Source: Nitrospira sp. (GTDB lineage Bacteria > Nitrospirota > Nitrospiria > Nitrospirales > Nitrospiraceae). From it: 10,543 bases of DNA. Positions 7,279 through 10,543 of this stretch are shown in pieces; position 1 is the stretch's first letter; each line of letters opens with the position of its first letter. Both the position numbers and the translations under genes were made by a program. The notes beneath the pieces were generated by a model. The model was not told the DNA's origin, did not search any database, and saw only the letters and a list, made by a program, of their open reading frames with translations. The stretch is from the NCBI GenBank assembly GCA_025363325.1, contig JANYEF010000142.1, positions 1-10,543 of the forward strand, written 5' to 3'.

Positions 7279-7292
7279 CAAGTGACCGATAA
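7265..7292 (+). promoter_or_regulatory. Sigma28 (FliA) promoter for the flagellar rod-like gene
   Basis: TAAAGTTC (7265-7272) and ACCGATAA (7285-7292) match the FliA consensus TAAAGTTT / GCCGATAA at 7/8 each, with a TAAA-to-CCGATAA distance one base longer than the E. coli optimum. The predicted start near 7299 leaves a leader of about 74 nt. A flagellar sigma factor promoter is consistent with the flagellar-type product immediately downstream. Confidence 0.7.
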
Positions 7293-7299
7293 GTGAATC

Positions 7300-7372
7300 G
7301 ATAGGGTCGAAAGGGCTATCCCTCCGAGTAGTCGAGTCGAAATCTCGACAAAGATCCTCCTGGAGGTGCCTA
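7300..7372 (+). promoter_or_regulatory. Structured leader with possible Shine-Dalgarno masking
   Basis: Three structures are visible. GATAG (7300-7304) pairs with CTATC (7316-7320). GTCGAG (7331-7336) pairs perfectly with CTCGAC (7344-7349) around a 7-nt loop. The ribosome binding site GGAGG (7362-7366, six bases before ATG 7373) is preceded directly by its complement CCTCC (7356-7360), and a second CCTCC lies at 7321-7325. The adjacent copy is too close for a simple hairpin, but the distal copy could pair with GGAGG, enclosing the middle stem. It does not match a riboswitch class I recognise. Confidence 0.4.
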
Positions 7373-7726
7373 ATGCTTGGCGCAATTTACCCTGCCTTCA
7401 CTGGACTCGCTGCATTTGCAACGCAGGTCGCGGTTACGGCTCACAACCTGGCCAATGTCAATACCAACGGGTTCAAGAAATCTAAAACAGAGTTGGTCGC
7501 AGTGGAAACCGGAGGAGTGCTTCCGGTTGTACAGAAGGACGAATCAGCTGGTCCTTCAATACTGAACGACACAGGCTATGGTCCAGCCCAGGTGGAATTA
7601 TCGAATGTAGACCTGGGGGAAGAGGCCGTTAACCTGATTCTCGCGCAGCGGGGATTTGAAGCAAATCTCAGTACCATAAAGACGGCAGACGAAATGCTGG
7701 GCAGCATCCTGGATATCAAGAAGTAA
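7373..7726 (+). CDS. Small orphan flagellar rod-like protein (FlgC-like N- and C-terminal rod motifs)
   Basis: The 117-residue product starts at ATG 7373 with GGAGG six bases upstream. The N-terminus (8-38) is the flagellar rod motif: FTGLAAFATQ, then HNLANVNTNGFKKSK, where the family has NNIANVNTTGFKRS. The C-terminus (74-115) is the rod/hook C-terminal motif: NVDLGEEAVNLILAQRGFEA, then STIKTADEMLGSILDI. These two coiled-coil halves form the D0 core of FlgB/C/F/G/E. Here they are joined by only about 35 residues, so the protein is shorter than typical FlgC (about 130-150). It probably assembles into or onto the rod or hook, or is a rod-like accessory. No other flagellar gene is in the window, which makes it an orphan controlled by its own FliA-type promoter. 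It is divergent from the HD-GYP/kinase operon, hinting at joint control of motility. Confidence 0.85.
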   Translation: MLGAIYPAFTGLAAFATQVAVTAHNLANVNTNGFKKSKTELVAVETGGVLPVVQKDESAGPSILNDTGYGPAQVELSNVDLGEEAVNLILAQRGFEANLSTIKTADEMLGSILDIKK

Positions 7727-7764
7727 CCGCTCCCACCCTTCAAAGCGAGAGCCAGCCCGTAGAA

Positions 7765-7809
7765 GGAATGTCGCGTAGCATTCCGCTCGATCAGTATGGT
7801 ATGTCGAGC
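7765..7809 (+). other. Two tandem hairpins between the rod-like gene and the radical SAM gene
   Basis: GGAATG (7765-7770) / CATTCC (7779-7784) with an 8-nt loop is followed immediately by GCTCGA (7785-7790) / TCGAGC (7804-7809) with a 13-nt loop. The second stem ends two bases before the ATG at 7812, where no Shine-Dalgarno sequence is visible. Neither hairpin has a T-run, so they are weak terminator candidates. They may instead affect initiation of the radical SAM gene. Confidence 0.35.
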
Positions 7810-7811
7810 CC

Positions 7812-9998
7812 ATGGCTGGTCCTCGCGTTCTCCTGCTCATCCCTCCACTCACTCAACTGAATACCCCCTACCCATCCACCGCCTATCTGACAGGATTCCT
7901 CCGTGGTCATGGGATTGAGGCCTCCCAAGCCGACCTCGGCATCGAGATGGTGCTCCGGGTCTTCAGCCGATCGGGGCTCCAGGCTGTGTTTGAGCAGGTG
8001 CGCAAGCGCGAAGAGGAATTGCCCGGTGAAGCCAGGCAGATGCTCGCGGTCGAGCCGGCCTATCTGAGCGCGATCGAACCGGTCATCGAATTTCTCCAGG
8101 GACGCAATCCCTCCTTGGCTTTGCTCCTCGCCCGCCCAGGCTTTCTTCCCCAAGGACCTCGGTTTGCCGTCCAGAGAGGACGTGCTTCGTCATTACGTGC
8201 TCTATCGGAACAGGATCGCGCTAAGCGGTTCGCCACATTGTATCTTGAAGACCTGGCCGATCTGATTCAGGCGACCGTCTCTCCCCATTTTGCCCTAAGC
8301 CGCTATGCCGAACATATCGCCCGAGCCGCGTCGTCGTTTGAGATCATCATCGACGCGGTAACCGTCCCCCCGACGCTGACGGATCAATTCATGCTCGAAT
8401 CTTTATGGGAGCATCTCAATCGCCTCAATCCATCCCTCGTCGCTCTCACCGTGCCCTTTCCAGGGAACCTCTATGGCGCGTTTCGTATTGCCCACTCGAT
8501 CAAGAATCGACGACCAGACATCGCCATTGCCCTTGGCGGAGGATATGCCAACACGGAGCTTCGACGCCTGTCGGATCCCCGCGTGTTCGACTACGTCGAT
8601 TATGTCACCCTCGACGATGGGGAACGGCCTCTGCTCTCACTGATCGAACATCTGGCAGGGACGAGACCGCGCACGCGACTCTGCCGGACATTCTATCGAG
8701 AGAAGGATCGAGTGGTCTTCGCCAATGATACGACCGATCGGGAGTTCAGCATGGCCGCGGTCGGCTGTCCGACCTATAGCGGCCTCGCCTTGGATCGCTA
8801 CCTCACGATCTTGGACAGCACGAACCCAATGCATCGCCTCTGGTCGGAAGGCCATTGGAACAAATTGACAGTCGCCCACGGCTGTTACTGGAAGCAATGC
8901 ACGTTTTGTGACGTCGGACTCAACTACATCAGTCGCTATGAAATGACGCCGACCGATCGGCTCATCCAGCAAATCGAGCAACTGATCGCCGAAACGGGCC
9001 GCCGAGGGTTCCACTTTGTCGATGAGGCTGCGCCTCCCGCTGCCTTGAAATCGCTCGCCTTGGCCCTACTGGAACGGGGCATCACCATTTCATGGTGGGG
9101 CAACATCCGTTTCGAAGAAGCGTTCTCACCGGACCTCTGCCGCCTTCTGGCCGCCTCCGGTTGCATCGCCGTGACGGCAGGACTCGAAGCGGCCTCGGAC
9201 CGGCTGCTGGAGAAAATTAAGAAAGGGATTACCGTCGATCAAACCGCTCTTGTGGCAGCGGCCTTCAAAGACGCAGGCATTCTCATCCATGCCTATCTCA
9301 TGTACGGTTGCCCCTCTGAGACGGTTCAGGAAACGGTGGACTCGTTGGAAAGGGTACGGCAATTGGTGGCGGCAGATCTGATTCAATCCGCCTTCTGGCA
9401 TCGTTTCACCGCCACAGCCCATAGTCCGATCGGGCTCAAGCCGGCTGCCCATGGATTGCGCATTCTCGGGCCTGAGTTTCAGGGCTTTGCGGAGAATGAC
9501 TTTCTGCATGAGGATCAATGCGGCAAGACGCCGGAGTGGCTCGGCGAAGGGCTCCGACGGTCGATGCTCAATTACCTAGAAGGGAGCGGGCTCACACTCG
9601 ATGTTCGTCAATGGTTCGACCATTCCGTGCCAAGGCCACGCGTCTCCCCCACCTGGGTACGGCGGATCCTCAAGGGTCGAATTGTTGAAGATAACCCACG
9701 AGCAGAACGGCGATTCGTCTGGCTAGGTGGGCAACCAGTCTGTGAACCGGTCGGAAGAAGGACGCGACTCATTCTGCCTGGGCGTACCAACGACCACGCT
9801 GTGACACTCGCCAACCAACAGGCTCAGTGGCTTGACGATCTGATTCGGAGGTCCACACCCCAAAACAACCCATCGAGTCCCTACCCCCTGCTCCGGGAAA
9901 TGAAGACCACATTTCCAGGAGACGTAAAAGAGTTTGAGAGCTTCCTCGGTACGACCTCCTGGAGAAAGGTTCGCTCAGCCGGCCTGCTGCTCGTATAA
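7812..9998 (+). CDS. Radical SAM enzyme with cobalamin-binding-type N-terminal region
   Basis: The product has 728 residues. ATG 7812 is the only usable start because an in-frame TAG lies at 7776; no ribosome binding site is evident. The N-terminus RVLLLIPPLTQLNTPYPSTAYLTGFL resembles the first strand of B12-binding radical SAM proteins. After an insertion (about 45-200) the fold resumes with SLVALTVPFPGNL (208-220), the AIALGGGYAN segment (238-247) and DYVTLDDGERPL (263-274). The DxHxxG cobalamin ligand motif is missing, so any cobalamin would be bound without a histidine ligand. The radical SAM core starts at HGCYWKQCTFCDVG: Cys358, Cys363 and Cys366 give CX4CX2C instead of the usual CX3CX2C. 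GCIAVTAGLEAASDRLL (450-466) and HAYLMYGCPSET (493-504) are the later core motifs. The C-terminal 180 residues are unrecognised. The reaction is unknown; methylation or other modification of an unreactive carbon is typical of class B relatives. Codons and GC content resemble the neighbours. Confidence 0.85.
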   Translation: MAGPRVLLLIPPLTQLNTPYPSTAYLTGFLRGHGIEASQADLGIEMVLRVFSRSGLQAVFEQVRKREEELPGEARQMLAVEPAYLSAIEPVIEFLQGRNPSLALLLARPGFLPQGPRFAVQRGRASSLRALSEQDRAKRFATLYLEDLADLIQATVSPHFALSRYAEHIARAASSFEIIIDAVTVPPTLTDQFMLESLWEHLNRLNPSLVALTVPFPGNLYGAFRIAHSIKNRRPDIAIALGGGYANTELRRLSDPRVFDYVDYVTLDDGERPLLSLIEHLAGTRPRTRLCRTFYREKDRVVFANDTTDREFSMAAVGCPTYSGLALDRYLTILDSTNPMHRLWSEGHWNKLTVAHGCYWKQCTFCDVGLNYISRYEMTPTDRLIQQIEQLIAETGRRGFHFVDEAAPPAALKSLALALLERGITISWWGNIRFEEAFSPDLCRLLAASGCIAVTAGLEAASDRLLEKIKKGITVDQTALVAAAFKDAGILIHAYLMYGCPSETVQETVDSLERVRQLVAADLIQSAFWHRFTATAHSPIGLKPAAHGLRILGPEFQGFAENDFLHEDQCGKTPEWLGEGLRRSMLNYLEGSGLTLDVRQWFDHSVPRPRVSPTWVRRILKGRIVEDNPRAERRFVWLGGQPVCEPVGRRTRLILPGRTNDHAVTLANQQAQWLDDLIRRSTPQNNPSSPYPLLREMKTTFPGDVKEFESFLGTTSWRKVRSAGLLLV

Positions 9999-10213
9999 CA
10001 GGCTGCGGAAAAACTATGCCGCCACGCTAGAGCTTCGATGGTCTGCACGTCCGATAGCCGCGCGAGACACGTGGAATCAGGACTTGCGCGTCGCGCCTGG
10101 CTTATCTGGTTCATCTGGTCTATCTGGTATGTCTGGTTCAACCAAACAAACGAGACAAACCAAACAAACCAAATAACGGTCTTCTTCTGCTGGCGGACTT
10201 TTTCAGCATCCTG
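9999..10213. repeat. Intergenic repeat element with imperfect terminal inverted repeats
   Basis: CAGGCTGCGGAAAAA (9999-10013) and the complement of 10199-10213, CAGGATGCTGAAAAA, match at 13 of 15 positions. The element fills the gap exactly: its left end directly follows the TAA of the radical SAM gene, and its right end meets the TAG of ynfA, whose final bases run into the repeat. There is no transposase, so it resembles a non-autonomous or REP-like element. The ends recall a motif common in Nitrospira intergenic regions (memory, not checked). It could act as a bidirectional terminator for the two convergent genes. Confidence 0.65.
10096..10173. repeat. Palindromic array of 9-nt units, copy 2 (33 + 3 + 33 nt)
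   Basis: Left units are TCTGGT at 10105, 10114, 10123 and 10132, with a degenerate fifth (CCTGGC) at 10096. The TCA loop is at 10138-10140. Right units are ACCAAA (10141), ACGAGA (10150), ACCAAA (10159) and ACCAAA (10168), all in 9-nt phase. The two 33-nt arms fold symmetrically. On minus-strand RNA, three of the four unit pairs differ from perfect only by G-U wobble. On plus-strand RNA the same positions become C-A mismatches, so the structure favours the ynfA transcript's 3' end. Confidence 0.7.
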
Positions 10214-10543
10214 CTAGCCACGAGGTGCAAACATGATGACCGCCATCCCCACAAGACACAGTGCGCCTCCCAAGATGTCGAACCGATCCGGTCTCATACC
10301 ATCCATGACCCATCCCCAGAGAAGCGACAACACAATGAACATGCCGCCATACGCGGCATAGACCCGACCAAAGTGGGCCGTCTGAAATGTTGGAATAATG
10401 CCATAGAGAATGAGAATGGCGGCTCCGGCAATCCCATAACCAAGTGGCCGTCCCTCTCGGAACCAGAGCCACACAAGATACCCCCCTCCGATCTCGCACA
10501 GCCCTGCAAACACATAGAGTCCGATCGATAACACTATCGACAT
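10214..10543 (-). CDS. ynfA: UPF0060 / YnfA-family small membrane protein
   Basis: The product has 109 residues, the usual UPF0060 length (about 108-110). It starts at ATG 10541-10543, exactly at the window end, so its ribosome binding site and any upstream alternative start are not visible. Four hydrophobic helices are seen at about 4-26, 36-51, 62-80 and 88-107. Family motifs are present: CEIGGGYLVWLW (16-27), an REGR turn, PTFQTAHFGRVYAAYGG (51-67) and the short C-terminal tail MFAPRG. YnfA proteins are inner-membrane members of the small multidrug resistance fold, and a transporter role is inferred by homology only. The TAG stop abuts the terminal repeat of the intergenic element. It converges on the radical SAM gene and shares no obvious function with it. 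Confidence 0.92.
   Translation of the reverse strand: MSIVLSIGLYVFAGLCEIGGGYLVWLWFREGRPLGYGIAGAAILILYGIIPTFQTAHFGRVYAAYGGMFIVLSLLWGWVMDGMRPDRFDILGGALCLVGMAVIMFAPRG

Noticed and set aside
7300..7366. c-di-GMP riboswitch in the rod-like gene's leader
   Set aside because: The GEMM-I conserved core sequences are not seen and the leader is short; only simple hairpins can be supported.
9934..10176. 80-codon plus-strand frame ending in Ser-Gly and Thr-Lys-Gln repeats
   Set aside because: It overlaps the end of the radical SAM gene and then translates the 9-nt array; the repeats in the product come from the DNA palindrome, not from a protein-coding constraint.
9999..10213. Insertion sequence
   Set aside because: The element is about 215 bp with no transposase and no clear target-site duplication; it is better called a non-autonomous intergenic repeat.

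Overview
The window looks like chromosomal DNA from a GC-rich, motile, Gram-negative-type bacterium, most likely a Nitrospira-like member of the Nitrospirota. This placement is an inference. It rests on the gene set (SUMF1-type secreted protein, DUF4139 protein, FrnE/DsbA-like protein, large B12-type radical SAM enzyme, UPF0060 membrane protein) and on dispersed intergenic elements with CAGG-TGC-GAAAAA ends and TCTGGTNNN arrays, which I recall from Nitrospira genomes but could not search for.

Layout from left to right. Positions 1-210 (minus) hold the 5' end of a secreted formylglycine-generating-enzyme-like (SUMF1) gene. Positions 300-533 are non-coding and carry a composite repeat: an element-end motif, a 7-nt-period palindromic array and a 9-nt-period palindromic array. 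Positions 534-948 (minus) hold a YccU-type CoA-binding protein gene that appears broken by two single-base deletions in its nucleotide-binding loop. Positions 1113-3197 (plus) encode an exported DUF4139 protein with a C-terminal coiled coil. It converges, with a 5-base gap, on a cytoplasmic DsbA/FrnE-like protein (3203-3778, minus) that has its own sigma70-type promoter. Positions 3913-7100 (minus) form a two-gene signalling operon: a DUF3391/HD-GYP protein (first gene) overlaps a PAS-PAS-HisKA-HATPase-REC hybrid kinase by 4 bases (ATGA).

Divergent from this operon is a 117-residue orphan flagellar rod-like protein (7373-7726, plus). It sits behind a recognisable sigma28/FliA promoter whose -35 element lies in the centre of a 24-bp inverted repeat, and its leader may mask its own ribosome binding site. 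Next is a 728-residue radical SAM enzyme with a cobalamin-type N-terminal region and an atypical CX4CX2C cluster motif (7812-9998, plus). It converges on a YnfA/UPF0060 membrane protein (10214-10543, minus). The gap between these two genes is filled from stop codon to stop codon by one repeat element with imperfect terminal inverted repeats and a 33+3+33 nt hairpin array.

The most coherent functional unit is the centre of the window. A c-di-GMP-type HD-GYP protein coupled to a hybrid kinase shares a divergent 272-bp regulatory region with a FliA-dependent flagellar-type gene, which suggests a motility or surface-behaviour switch. The most unusual non-coding material is the pair of short-period palindromic arrays, which share a 3-nt loop and 9-nt phasing.
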